Shown: piece by piece, positions 8,312 through 16,644 of the stretch
How the letters are laid out: each line of letters starts with the position of its first letter
Position numbering within the stretch: the stretch's first letter is position 1
DNA from: Haloarcula sp. CBA1129
GTDB lineage: Archaea; Halobacteriota; Halobacteria; Halobacteriales; Haloarculaceae
Direction: 5' to 3'
Assembly: GCF_008729015.1 (NCBI RefSeq)
Contig: NZ_RKSM01000001.1
Location: 682,001 to 746,000 of the forward strand
DNA: 64,000 nt
Notes under the pieces: model-generated
The model's database searches: none
What the model saw: the letters and a program-made list of their open reading frames with translations, nothing else
Told to the model about the DNA's origin: nothing
Made by a program: the position numbers and the translations under genes

Positions 8312-9063
8312 GCCAGCGCGCAACGGAGTCAGAGACCGTTACGCTCCCCGACCCGGCCGAGCGACTCCTCGCCATCCGAAACCTCGATGCAGGCTATGGC
8401 GACCTGCAGGTGCTCAGCGACGTCCACATGGACGTTGCCGACGGCGAGTACGTCGTCATCGTCGGCCCGAACGGAGCCGGCAAGTCGACGGTGATGAAGT
8501 CCGTCTTCGGCCTGACGACGTACATGGGCGGAGAGGTCATTTTCGACGAGACCGACATCAGCCAGCGCAACCCCGACGAAATTATTTACGAGGGTATCAG
8601 CTACGTTCCGCAGACTGGCAACGTCTTCGGCTCACTGAGTGTACGCGAGAACCTCGAAATGGGCGCGTACATCCTCGACGAGGTGCCGGAAGACCGGATC
8701 GAGGACGTGTACGACCGGTTCCCCATTCTCCGTGAGCGGTCCGAACAGTCCGCCGGGACGCTGTCGGGCGGCCAACAGCAGATGCTCGCGATGGGACGGG
8801 CGCTGATGCTCGACCCTGACCTGCTGTTGCTCGACGAGCCCTCCGCCGGACTCGCCCCGGACCTCGTCGAGGATATGTTCGATCGCATCGACCGCATCAA
8901 CGACGACGGGACAGCGATTCTGATGGTCGAACAGAACGCCAAGGAAGCGCTCCGGCGGTGTGACCGCGGCTACGTACTCGTGCAGGGCCAGAACCGGTAC
9001 GAGGACGACGGAACGGTCCTCCTCGACGACGAGCAGGTCCGTCAGGACTTCCTCGGCGGATAG
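8308..9063 (+). CDS. livF: ABC transporter ATP-binding protein LivF
   Basis: A 251-residue ATPase. Walker A is GPNGAGKST near residues 53-61, the Q-loop region VPQTGNVFGSLSV follows near 95-107, the signature LSGGQQQMLAMGRAL near 152-166 and Walker B LLLLDEPSAGLAP near 172-184. ATG 8308 overlaps the livG stop, with GGGAGGGG at 8296-8303 as a strong ribosome-binding site. Last gene of the operon. It pairs with LivG. A convergent binding-protein gene lies immediately downstream. Confidence 0.92.
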   Translation: MSQRATESETVTLPDPAERLLAIRNLDAGYGDLQVLSDVHMDVADGEYVVIVGPNGAGKSTVMKSVFGLTTYMGGEVIFDETDISQRNPDEIIYEGISYVPQTGNVFGSLSVRENLEMGAYILDEVPEDRIEDVYDRFPILRERSEQSAGTLSGGQQQMLAMGRALMLDPDLLLLDEPSAGLAPDLVEDMFDRIDRINDDGTAILMVEQNAKEALRRCDRGYVLVQGQNRYEDDGTVLLDDEQVRQDFLGG

Positions 9064-9067
9064 CTCC

Positions 9068-9074
9068 AAAAAAA
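9068..9074 (-). terminator. Oligo-T terminator tract after the binding-protein gene
   Basis: Seven consecutive A on the plus strand read as T7 on the minus strand, about 20 bp past the stop of the binding-protein gene. Archaeal terminators are typically short U-tracts without an obligatory hairpin. Confidence 0.5.
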
Positions 9075-9093
9075 GGCGGCGCTGACAGCCCAG

Positions 9094-10461
9094 TTACTGG
9101 TTCATCGCGCTGTTGATTTCAGACGTGTAGGATGACTGCTGTTGCTCGAAGCCGACCTGATTGACGATGGTCCCGCCTTCCGCTTCAAATGCGCCAGCGA
9201 ATGCCTCCTGTAGCGCCTGACCGTAGCTGTTGTTCACATACAGCGTTGATGCGGTTGATGCACCGAGCTCGTCAACGCCGACTTGCGCCAGAACCTGCCC
9301 CTGCAGGGCGTCGCTGGGCGGGGTGCGGAACATGTAGTCGTTGTCTTCGAGGTCGGTGATCGTCGGCGACGTGGACGCTGGTGAACAGCCGACGACGCTG
9401 CTATCAATCAGCACGTTGCGTGCGACCTGTATCGAGGTTTCGGAGCTGGCCGCCCCGGTGATCGACGGATAGCCCGCACTGACGAGGGAGTTGGCCGCGT
9501 CGATGCCCGCCTGTGCCTGCGTCTGGGTGTCACCGACTTGGTAATCGAACTCGAAATCGACTTCGCCTTCGAGTTGCAGAGCCGGAAGTATCGCGCCGTC
9601 GCGGATCGGCCTGCCGAGCGGCCCGAGGTCGCCGGTTTCGGGCATCAACACACCGAACTTGATCGTCCGTCCGGAGTCGCTTCCGGAGCCGTTCGGTTCT
9701 GGCTGCGGGATGTCGTCGCCAGCGCTGAAGTCCACGGTGCTGAGCGTATCGACGCCCCCACCGTCCTGGAAGCCAAAGACCTGATACTGGGCCGAGGCCA
9801 TGTCCCCGTTTTCGTCGAAGTCGACCGCACTCGAGGCCCCCTCGTACTGGATGTTTTCGCCCGCGGCGGCCGCTTCGACGGCCGCTGGCAACTCGGAAGG
9901 GCCGTACGACTCGCCGCCCGGATTGGCGACGACGCGCATATGGTCCCGGACGGCCTGCCCGTCGTTTTCTCCGGCCAGCAGGTTTGCGAGAATCTGGACC
10001 GCCGTCGCGTCGTAGGCCTGTGAGGTGAACACACCGGCCTCGTCGTAATCGAACTCGGAGGTGAACTGCTCTGTGAACGTATCGACACCGGGGCCGGCCG
10101 CAGACGGGGCCGTGCCGCGGACGTTCGACATGTCGTCGCCGACGTTGCTCGGCAGTTCGCCGTCCTGAAGCCCGTCGGTGACGAGGATGTCGGCGGCGTC
10201 GTCACCGTAGTCGGCGTAGAAGTCCTTGAACAGTTGCACACCGCTCTGGGGATAGCCGACGACCATCAGCACATCCGGCGATTCTGGGCCGCTGTCGCCA
10301 CCGGACTCGGTCCCGGTGCCGGTCATACTGCCGTCGCCGCCGTCGCCGCCGTCTCCGCCGGTCTGTTCAGTCGAACAGCCTGCTAACCCGCCAAGCAGAC
10401 CGACAGTGCTTACCGCCCCGGTGCGCTTCAGGAACGCTCGTCGATTGGTATCGCGACTCAT
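9094..10461 (-). CDS. Extracellular amino-acid-type substrate-binding lipoprotein of the Liv system
   Basis: A 455-residue protein with a twin-arginine signal (SRDTNRRAFLKRTGAVSTVG) and a lipobox LGGLAGC near residue 29. It is exported folded and lipid-anchored outside the membrane. A Gly/Asp linker (GGDGGDGGDGS, from a GCC/GTC repeat) separates the anchor from two periplasmic-binding-type I lobes. Residues around 200-300 (IKFGVLMPETGDLGPLG) match the start of a LivJ/LivK-type module, so the family block appears after an N-terminal lobe-like region, suggesting duplication or circular permutation. Start ATG 10461 has TTTATA about 27 bp upstream. It faces livHMGF convergently and almost certainly supplies it. 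Confidence 0.85.
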   Translation of the reverse strand: MSRDTNRRAFLKRTGAVSTVGLLGGLAGCSTEQTGGDGGDGGDGSMTGTGTESGGDSGPESPDVLMVVGYPQSGVQLFKDFYADYGDDAADILVTDGLQDGELPSNVGDDMSNVRGTAPSAAGPGVDTFTEQFTSEFDYDEAGVFTSQAYDATAVQILANLLAGENDGQAVRDHMRVVANPGGESYGPSELPAAVEAAAAGENIQYEGASSAVDFDENGDMASAQYQVFGFQDGGGVDTLSTVDFSAGDDIPQPEPNGSGSDSGRTIKFGVLMPETGDLGPLGRPIRDGAILPALQLEGEVDFEFDYQVGDTQTQAQAGIDAANSLVSAGYPSITGAASSETSIQVARNVLIDSSVVGCSPASTSPTITDLEDNDYMFRTPPSDALQGQVLAQVGVDELGASTASTLYVNNSYGQALQEAFAGAFEAEGGTIVNQVGFEQQQSSYTSEINSAMNQ

Positions 10462-10483
10462 AATAGTCATCACTGATGCGCTT

Positions 10484-10493
10484 CTTATAAAAC
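10484..10493 (-). promoter_or_regulatory. TATA box of the binding-protein gene
   Basis: Plus-strand CTTATAAAAC reads GTTTTATAAG on the minus strand, centred about 27 bp before ATG 10461. The spacing supports a leaderless transcript and selects this ATG over two upstream in-frame ones. Confidence 0.65.
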
Positions 10494-10625
10494 TATATCC
10501 TCCCGTAACCCTGCTGTTCCGTAGTCTGCTCCTGTCCCATCGATATTTTTTGTCGTTGTCGTTAGAGATTAACGCCGGAGAAACCGCTATCGGGTCAGAC
10601 AGCGCTCAACTCTCGGTACGTCCGC

Positions 10626-10632
10626 AAAAAAA
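10626..10632 (-). terminator. Oligo-T terminator tract after sod
   Basis: A run of seven A on the plus strand (T7 on the minus strand) begins 17 bp past the sod stop codon. Confidence 0.5.
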
Positions 10633-10648
10633 CGTCGAGTGTCGCCCC

Positions 10649-11260
10649 TTATTCGACGCGGCCGACGACCTTGTCGTACTCTTCAGCAGCCTTGTCCCAG
10701 TCGACAACCTCGAAGAAGGCGTCGATGAAGTCACCGCGGGCGGGGCCGTAGTCGTAGTAGTATGAGTGCTCCCAGACGTCGAGTGCGAGGATGGGATGGG
10801 AGCCCCAGAGCGCGCCCTGATCGTGCTTGTCGACCGGCACGTTGCGCAGTTGCTTGGCAACGGGGTCGTACACGAGCAGCGCCCAGCCGCCGGCGGCTGA
10901 TGCGGCGGCCTCGAACTCGCCCTTCCAGCCTTCGTAGGAGCCGAAGTCCTCTTCGATGCGGTCGAGGAGTTCGCCTTCCGGCTCGCCGCCGCCGTTGGGG
11001 TCCATGTTCTCCCAGAACAGCGTGTGGAGATAGTGTCCACTGCCGTTGTGGGTGACGTTGCCCATCGCGCTGGCGCTCGAGCCGAAGTCACCGGCGTCGC
11101 GGTTCTCGGCGAGTGTCTCCTCGGCCGATTCGAGGCCGTTTACGTACCCCTGATGGTGGGTATCGTGATGCCAGGTGAGCACCTGCTCGGAGATGTGTGG
11201 CTCCAGTGCGTCGTAGTCGTACGGGAGCGGTGGCAGTTCGGGATTGGAATGTTCGGGCAT
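10649..11260 (-). CDS. sod: Superoxide dismutase (Mn/Fe family)
   Basis: A 203-residue protein of the Fe/Mn SOD family, full length. The N-terminal metal-ligand and gateway region LTWHHDTHHQGYVNGL lies near residues 28-43, a second ligand His in SGHYLHTLFWENM near 73-85, and the last two ligands in LALDVWEHSYYYDYG near 157-171. It dismutes superoxide in the cytoplasm. Haloarchaeal members are usually manganese-dependent, which I infer rather than see. The gene is monocistronic, with its own T-tract terminator and a 180-bp upstream gap. Confidence 0.95.
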   Translation of the reverse strand: MPEHSNPELPPLPYDYDALEPHISEQVLTWHHDTHHQGYVNGLESAEETLAENRDAGDFGSSASAMGNVTHNGSGHYLHTLFWENMDPNGGGEPEGELLDRIEEDFGSYEGWKGEFEAAASAAGGWALLVYDPVAKQLRNVPVDKHDQGALWGSHPILALDVWEHSYYYDYGPARGDFIDAFFEVVDWDKAAEEYDKVVGRVE

Positions 11261-11442
11261 ATGAAAACGCCTCCATCAATATGTGTCGCGCGGCTGCCTG
11301 TTAAACGTTTAGGAGCCATTTGGTACCACGCTACATGGATAGCGGGACGTAGACAGGACTGCCCGCTGTTGGGCCGACACATAGCAGCTCCAGCGCTGGT
11401 GTAAGAATTCAGGAGAGTACAGCGTCGCGGAATGGTGCCGCT

Positions 11443-12840
11443 CTAGTCGTCGCCCCGCGCCCGCTCGAACATCGAGAGCGCGTCCTCGCGGCGCTTGCTG
11501 TGTTTCACGACCGGGTCGGGATACTCCGGCGCGGCGTTGCGCCGCTGTGTGAGCGAGCAGTCGTTCCACTCGTGGATGATCTCCGGGTCAGCGTCCCGAA
11601 GTTCCGGGACGTACTTCTTGATATACTCTGCGTCGGGGTCGTAGTCTTCGCCCTGCGTCATCGGATTGAAGATGCGGAAGTAGGGCTGTGCGTCGGTCCC
11701 CGTCGAAGCCGCCCACTGCCAGCCGCCGTTGTCGTTGGCCGTGTCGTGGTCGACCAGTTTCTCCCGGAACCACTCGTACCCGTGTCGCCAGTCGATGAGC
11801 AGGTCCTTCGTGAGGAAGGAGGCGACGATCATCCGAACGCGGTTGTGCATATACGCCTCCGCGCGGAGCTGTCGCATCCCGGCATCGACAATGGGATACC
11901 CGGTTTCGCCGTCCTTCCAAGCCTGCAGCAGTTCCTCGTCGTTTTCCCACTCAATGGGGTTCTCGTAGGATTTGTAGTTCGAACTGACGACGTGTGGATG
12001 GGCGAACAGCACCTGCGTGTAGAACTCCCGCCAAGCTAACTGCGACTGGAACTCCCGGACGGACTCGCGGCGGTCGCCGCCAATCCCCTCTTTGGCAGCC
12101 TCGGTGCGGTCGTACACCTCTCGAATGCCGATGGTCCCGAACTTCAGGTGGGCCGAGAGCCGAGAGGTGCATTCGTCTGCCGGGAAGTCCCGGCGCTGTT
12201 CGTACTCGTAGACGTTCTCGTCGAGGAAGTCATCGAGCAGCGCACGTGCTTCGTCGGTCCCTGCGGCTGGCACGGCAGCTTCCGGCTCCTCGAAGCCGAG
12301 GTCCGGCAGCGTTGGGAGCGCGTCGCCGTCGACATCGGCCAGTTCGTCAGCCCCCGGCGGCTCGTAGGGGCCTGCCTTCTCACGGTCGTGCCACTTTCGG
12401 CCGAAGTAGGTGAACACGCTGTAGGGGTCGCCGTCGTTCGTCGTAATCTCGCCGGGTTCGTGCAACACGGCGTTCTGGACGGCCTCACGGGCCACATCTG
12501 CGTCATCCAGCGCCTGCCGAACAGCGGCGTCACGTTCCCGTGCGAGCCCGGAGTAGTCTTTGCCCCAAGTGACTTTCTCCGCGCCGTGCTCAGCTGCCAG
12601 TTCCGGCAGAACAGCTGTGGGGTCACCCTCAGCAATGACAAGGTCACTGCCGCGGTCGCGGTACCACGAGCGCAAACTGTCGAGAGCGTCCAGCATGAAC
12701 GCGACCCGGGGCGGGCCGGCGTGGTCGAGAACGGCCCTGTCGAAGAGGAACACCGGAACAACGGGGTCTGACGGAGAGGCCGCGGCGAGGCCGGCGTTGT
12801 CCGTCGCCCGGAGGTCGCGGCGATGCCAATGCAAGCGCAT
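11443..12840 (-). CDS. phr: Deoxyribodipyrimidine photolyase (class I cryptochrome/photolyase family)
   Basis: A 465-residue flavoprotein. The N-terminal alpha/beta antenna domain begins MRLHWHRRDLRATDNAGLAA. The C-terminal FAD-binding domain carries the hallmark stretch WQWAASTGTDAQPYFRIFNP (about residues 377-396), followed by YDPDAEYIKKYVPEL. It repairs UV-induced cyclobutane pyrimidine dimers using light, in keeping with a surface-brine lifestyle. Start ATG 12840 is chosen over an ATG 27 bp upstream because family similarity begins at MRLHWHRRDLR. The gene stands alone and diverges from the enoyl-CoA hydratase gene. Confidence 0.92.
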   Translation of the reverse strand: MRLHWHRRDLRATDNAGLAAASPSDPVVPVFLFDRAVLDHAGPPRVAFMLDALDSLRSWYRDRGSDLVIAEGDPTAVLPELAAEHGAEKVTWGKDYSGLARERDAAVRQALDDADVAREAVQNAVLHEPGEITTNDGDPYSVFTYFGRKWHDREKAGPYEPPGADELADVDGDALPTLPDLGFEEPEAAVPAAGTDEARALLDDFLDENVYEYEQRRDFPADECTSRLSAHLKFGTIGIREVYDRTEAAKEGIGGDRRESVREFQSQLAWREFYTQVLFAHPHVVSSNYKSYENPIEWENDEELLQAWKDGETGYPIVDAGMRQLRAEAYMHNRVRMIVASFLTKDLLIDWRHGYEWFREKLVDHDTANDNGGWQWAASTGTDAQPYFRIFNPMTQGEDYDPDAEYIKKYVPELRDADPEIIHEWNDCSLTQRRNAAPEYPDPVVKHSKRREDALSMFERARGDD

Positions 12841-12946
12841 ACCTAGTACACGGACCAGCCCGGTCAAAAGGTACTGCCCAACGATGTTGGTCTGTCAGGC
12901 GCTGACGGACACCACTGTTATCTTTCCGCCGGTCAAGGGCCCACAT

Positions 12947-13741
12947 ATGGAAGACGCGACAGTGACGCTATCTGTTGACGAGGGGATTGCCACAGTGACA
13001 CTGAACCAGCCGGAGTCGCGAAACGCCCTGTCAGCGGAGTTGGCCGACGCACTCACTGCCCAGTTCGAATCGGTGGCTGACAGCGACGCCCGGTGTGTCG
13101 TGCTGGAGGGCGCAGGTCCAGCGTTCTGCGCCGGCGGCGACATCAACGCAATGCTACAGGGAGTGAAACACGACCGACCGCCAGCGACACAGGTCGAACT
13201 GGTGGTCTCGGCACTCCACGAAGCGATCCGGACCGTCCATAGCTGCCCCCTTCCGGTCGTCGCGAAGATCGACGGCCCCGCCTTCGGTGCCGGTGCCGGA
13301 CTCGCGCTTGCCTGTGATATTCAGGTCGCAAGCAGTGCCGGCCAGATCGGCTTCGGCTTTCGTCAGGTCGGACTGGCATGTGACTCCGGCGTCTCCTACT
13401 TCCTACCGCGACTCGTCGGCCCGAACAAGGCAAAAGAACTCCTGTTTACCGGCGAGTTGCTGGACGCCGAGGCGGCCGGGGAGCTCGGGCTGTTTACCCG
13501 AGTGTTCGACGCGGAGACGTTCGAGGCGGAGTTTTCGGCGCTCGTCGCGGACATCGCCACCGGACCGACAGTCGCACTCGGCCACGCCAAGCGACTGGTC
13601 AACCGGAGTCTGGACAGTTCGCTGGAGCAGGCGCTCGAAAGCGAAGCCACCGCGCAAGGTGTCGCCTTCACGACTGACGACCACGAAGAGGGTACAACCG
13701 CGTTCGTCGAGAAACGTGACCCGGAGTTCACGGGTCAGTAA
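12947..13741 (+). CDS. Enoyl-CoA hydratase/isomerase family protein
   Basis: A 264-residue crotonase-fold protein. The oxyanion-hole and catalytic blocks are visible: LNQPESRNALSAELADAL (~16-33), FCAGGDINAM (~60-69) and KIDGPAFGAGAGLALACDI (~106-124), followed by FRQVGLACDSGVSYFLPRLVG. It probably hydrates or isomerises acyl-CoA substrates in beta-oxidation; the exact substrate is not determinable. The open frame extends far upstream but that part lies antisense to the photolyase, so the start is ATG 12947. Confidence 0.9.
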   Translation: MEDATVTLSVDEGIATVTLNQPESRNALSAELADALTAQFESVADSDARCVVLEGAGPAFCAGGDINAMLQGVKHDRPPATQVELVVSALHEAIRTVHSCPLPVVAKIDGPAFGAGAGLALACDIQVASSAGQIGFGFRQVGLACDSGVSYFLPRLVGPNKAKELLFTGELLDAEAAGELGLFTRVFDAETFEAEFSALVADIATGPTVALGHAKRLVNRSLDSSLEQALESEATAQGVAFTTDDHEEGTTAFVEKRDPEFTGQ

Positions 13742-13893
13742 ACTGCGTACCGTAGCCGACACCACCACTGATTCAGCAACCCTCCGATAGTAGACACACA
13801 GATGACACCTACGAGTTTCCCAGCACTGACTCGACCGGCCAGCGATATCGAGACCGACCGCGCCTATACTTCCGGTCGGAGGGCAGCAACAGC

Positions 13894-14412
13894 ATGACCG
13901 ACGATCCCCCGGACTGGGAGTTCAGCGAGCGGGATATGTACATTTTGCGCGAGCTCTCGGCGGACCCACAGCGGTCGTCTCGCGAGCTTGCGGACTTGCT
14001 GGAGTCCGAGTACAGCATCGACGTGTCCCATGTAACGGTCAGCGAATCGATTCGGGAGATGCGCGACGCGGGCGTTTTCCGGGAGACTATCGTCCCTAAC
14101 GAGGAACTGTTCAATTTCGCGCTGTTCGAGTTCAAATTCAACCCCGAGCATTTCGCCGACTCGTGGCACGACGCGATGGTGTCTATCCGCGACGACCGAC
14201 ACACGCTGTTTTACTTCCTCTCCGACGGCGAATACCAGTGGAAGTCAGTGATGATGTTCCCGAGTCGGACAGCCGAATCCCGCTGGATACACGACTTCTA
14301 CAAGGACCACGGCGATGTAATTCAGAACGTCCGGAACTCAGTCGTCCACAACGTCCTGAAGTTCAAGACCGACCCGGAGCTGTTCACCGAACTCGACGGA
14401 GAGAGGTCGTAG
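13894..14412 (+). CDS. Winged-helix regulator, AsnC-like N-terminus
   Basis: A 172-residue protein. Residues 8-60 form an AsnC/Lrp-like winged helix (ERDMYILRELSADPQRSSRE, then the recognition helix in HVTVSESIREMRDAGVF). The C-terminal ~100 residues (aromatic-rich, with HDAMVSIRDDRHTLFYFLSD) do not show a clear RAM ligand domain and may be a specialised sensor. A CCTATACTT box at 13862-13870 lies about 27 bp before ATG 13894. It follows the enoyl-CoA hydratase gene after a 150-bp gap, so fatty-acid metabolism is a possible but unproven target. Confidence 0.75.
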   Translation: MTDDPPDWEFSERDMYILRELSADPQRSSRELADLLESEYSIDVSHVTVSESIREMRDAGVFRETIVPNEELFNFALFEFKFNPEHFADSWHDAMVSIRDDRHTLFYFLSDGEYQWKSVMMFPSRTAESRWIHDFYKDHGDVIQNVRNSVVHNVLKFKTDPELFTELDGERS

Positions 14413-14467
14413 CCAAGAGGGGAGACAGGTCGAAATAAAGACGAGAGAGCGACTTAGAACCGTCCGT

Positions 14468-14749
14468 TTACAGTTTCCGCTCGGCGTCCTCGGCCAGTTC
14501 CTTCATCCGCTTGCTGACTCGGCCCGCATCCGAGAACTCGTCTTCGCTCATCGCCGTCGCCAGCGAGTTCCCGAGCACGAACACGGCGTGTTTGTGCTCG
14601 CTTTTCGACTTGTGCACGTCGGAGGGCCGCACGTCGAGTTCCTGATAGGCGTCGAAGAGGTCGGGGTCGACCGAGTCCATGTCGTCGCGGAAGTACTCCA
14701 TAATCGTCACCATCTGCTCGTGTAGTTCGAGAAGCTCGTCTTTGTGCAT
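14468..14749 (-). CDS. UPF0058 family protein
   Basis: A 93-residue, helical, charged protein beginning MHKDELLELHEQMVTIMEYF, with VHKSKSEHKHAVFVLGNSLA in the middle. This matches the archaeal UPF0058 family, whose function is unknown. ATG 14749 is chosen over an upstream in-frame codon because TTCTTATAG (plus-strand 14772-14780) sits about 27 bp before it. The gene is followed by a convergent regulator and preceded by a ribbon-helix-helix gene in the same direction. Confidence 0.8.
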   Translation of the reverse strand: MHKDELLELHEQMVTIMEYFRDDMDSVDPDLFDAYQELDVRPSDVHKSKSEHKHAVFVLGNSLATAMSEDEFSDAGRVSKRMKELAEDAERKL

Positions 14750-14820
14750 GGCTACAGTATACGGTGGCACGTCTATAAGAATTGCTTGAGAAGGGATACC
14801 AGACGCTCACGCCTGTATTT

Positions 14821-15036
14821 TCAGAAGACGTACTCGTCGTCGTGGCCCATCATGCCGTCTTCTTCGAACCCTGGCTCCTCGTCTTCGTCCTGTGGTCCGG
14901 AGGTTTTGTACGCCTTGAGCCCGGTCGATAGGAGGTCCTCGATGGCTTCCTCGCGGTTGAGGAACTCGCCTTTCTCGACGAGCTGCGCGATCTGCATCTC
15001 CAGATGTTCCGGGATATTGATCTCTACCTTAGGCAT
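14821..15036 (-). CDS. Small ribbon-helix-helix DNA-binding protein
   Basis: A 71-residue protein. Residues 1-45 match a CopG/RHH fold: the beta strand PKVEINIPEHLEMQIAQLVE followed by helices with EFLNREEAIEDLLSTGLKAY. The C-terminus is acidic (QDEDEEPGFEEDGMMGHDDE). It likely binds DNA as a dimer. TTTAAATA on the minus strand (plus 15066-15073) lies about 30 bp before the ATG. No toxin partner is adjacent, so it looks like a lone regulator rather than an antitoxin. Confidence 0.75.
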   Translation of the reverse strand: MPKVEINIPEHLEMQIAQLVEKGEFLNREEAIEDLLSTGLKAYKTSGPQDEDEEPGFEEDGMMGHDDEYVF

Positions 15037-15104
15037 CGCAACATAGGGGGCTTCGACTATGCCCTATTTAAACCTGACGGGGGTGTGTTCGCAGATTGCA
15101 GAAT

Positions 15105-15114
15105 TACAATTGTA
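15105..15114. repeat. Perfect 10-bp palindrome TACAATTGTA in the divergent intergenic region
   Basis: TACAATTGTA, with imperfect flanks GAAT and GAAC, lies between the ribbon-helix-helix gene and menF. It has the size of an operator but no partner regulator is known. Confidence 0.35.
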
Positions 15115-15172
15115 GAACCGTGAGAGGAAATTTGTGAAGGCAGAGATTAATTTCTGTGAATAAGAATCACGT

Positions 15173-15193
15173 CCCGTCACGTTGCGTGGCGGG
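15173..15193. repeat. Short inverted repeat upstream of menF
   Basis: CCCGTCAC, a 5-nt spacer, then GTGGCGGG: eight positions pair with one G-U wobble. It lies about 110 bp before the menF start, ahead of the TATA-like TATAGTTA at 15263-15270. It may be a small hairpin or an operator. Confidence 0.3.
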
Positions 15194-15303
15194 CAGAACG
15201 GCGCGAAATCGGCGGCTCCACGACGGCGTTCCAGTCGAACGGCCACTGTGCAGAATCGAGCGTATAGTTAGGCTCAAAGGTGCGCAATCCTAAGGCATGG
15301 CTG

Positions 15304-16644
15304 ATGGAACCACTGCGTGGTGACGAGACGACGGTTGGTGAGACAACGGTCGTCGCACGCGGGTGTCGCCTCGACGATGCACCGGTGCGGGCGGTACTGG
15401 AAACGGACGCTCGCCCTCGGTTCTTCTGGGCGGCCGGTACAGAGTCAATCGCGGCCCGCGGGAGCGCGGCGGCTGTGACTGCCGACGGGCAGTCGCGGTT
15501 CGACGACGTGCGGACAGCGGTCGAAGCGCTGTTCGATGACTGCTCAGTCCCCGACACTCTCCCGAGCGTCGCTCGACCGCGAGCGTTCGGAGGATTCGCG
15601 TTCCACAACGGAACGCACGAGGAAGAGGACTCCCCTTGGGACGGGTTTCCCAGTGCAGCGTTTTTCGTCCCCGAGATACAGGTAACCAAGCGGGACGACG
15701 ACGCTTGGCTCACAACGGTCGCGACAGGTCCCGAAGCCGCGACCGAAGCGGAGACGCTACTGGAGGAGTGGCGCGACCGGCTGGTCGCACACTCCGGGTG
15801 CGAACCGGGCACCCCGCCGGGAATTTCACACCGGGAGCGCACGCCAACACAGGACGGCTGGCGCGAGCAGGTGGCGGCCGCTGTCGCAAGCGTCGACCGC
15901 GGTGAGCTTCAGAAGGTCGTTCTCGCTCAGAGTCTTAACGCCACGCTGAACGCGGAGCTATCGGTCCCCGACGTGATGGCCCGATTGTCCACGACGTACC
16001 CGGACTGCTATCGGTTTATGTTGTCGCCAGCCTCCGGCGAGGGGACGTTCTTCGGAGCCACGCCGGAGCGACTGGTCTCGGTCCGCGGCCGGACGGTCCG
16101 CACGGAGGCGCTGGCCGGCTCGACGGGGCGGGGCGATACGCCCGCCGAGGACGAGTGGCTCGCAGCGGAACTCCTCGACAGCGAGAAGGACCGCCACGAG
16201 CAGAAGCTCGTCGCTGACGCGATACGGGACCAGCTGGAGCCCTTCGCCTCGACGGTCCGCATCGGCGACCGGACGATCCGCCGGCTCGCCACAGTCCAGC
16301 ACCTCCGCACGTCGATAACGGCCGAGCTCGACGACGACGAGCACGTCCTTTCGCTGGTCGAGGCGCTGCACCCGACGCCGGCCGTCGGCGGGCTGCCGCC
16401 GGACGCGGCGCTGCGGACCATCCGCGAGACAGAGGCGTTCGACCGCGGCTGGTACGCCGCCCCGATTGGCTGGGTCGACGCCGCCGGCAACGGGACCTTC
16501 GCCGTCGGCATCCGCTCGGCCGTCGCCACGGAGCGTGAGGCGACGCTGTTTGCGGGCGCAGGCATCGTTGCGGACAGCGATCCCGACCGCGAGTGGGACG
16601 AAGTCCAGCTCAAATACCGGCCGATTCTCGACGAACTGGAATGA
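15304..16644 (+). CDS. menF: Isochorismate synthase MenF
   Basis: A 446-residue chorismate-binding enzyme, converting chorismate to isochorismate, the entry step to menaquinone. The C-terminal half carries family blocks LQKVVLAQSLNA (near residue 204), FFGATPERLVSVRGRTVRTE (near 249-268), LAGSTGRG, ELLDSEKDRHEQKLV and HLHPTPAVGGLP-type sequence (EALHPTPAVGG). The following menD overlaps its stop by ATGA, fixing the pathway assignment over salicylate or anthranilate synthases. An in-frame GTG at 15280 is the alternative start. Confidence 0.9.
   Translation: MEPLRGDETTVGETTVVARGCRLDDAPVRAVLETDARPRFFWAAGTESIAARGSAAAVTADGQSRFDDVRTAVEALFDDCSVPDTLPSVARPRAFGGFAFHNGTHEEEDSPWDGFPSAAFFVPEIQVTKRDDDAWLTTVATGPEAATEAETLLEEWRDRLVAHSGCEPGTPPGISHRERTPTQDGWREQVAAAVASVDRGELQKVVLAQSLNATLNAELSVPDVMARLSTTYPDCYRFMLSPASGEGTFFGATPERLVSVRGRTVRTEALAGSTGRGDTPAEDEWLAAELLDSEKDRHEQKLVADAIRDQLEPFASTVRIGDRTIRRLATVQHLRTSITAELDDDEHVLSLVEALHPTPAVGGLPPDAALRTIRETEAFDRGWYAAPIGWVDAAGNGTFAVGIRSAVATEREATLFAGAGIVADSDPDREWDEVQLKYRPILDELE

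Noticed and set aside
10316-10370. A GCC/GTC microsatellite as a regulatory repeat
   Set aside because: It lies inside the binding-protein gene and simply encodes the flexible Gly-Asp linker after the lipid anchor.
14821-15036. A toxin-antitoxin pair built on the ribbon-helix-helix protein
   Set aside because: No adjacent toxin-like gene; both neighbours belong to other families and have independent promoters.
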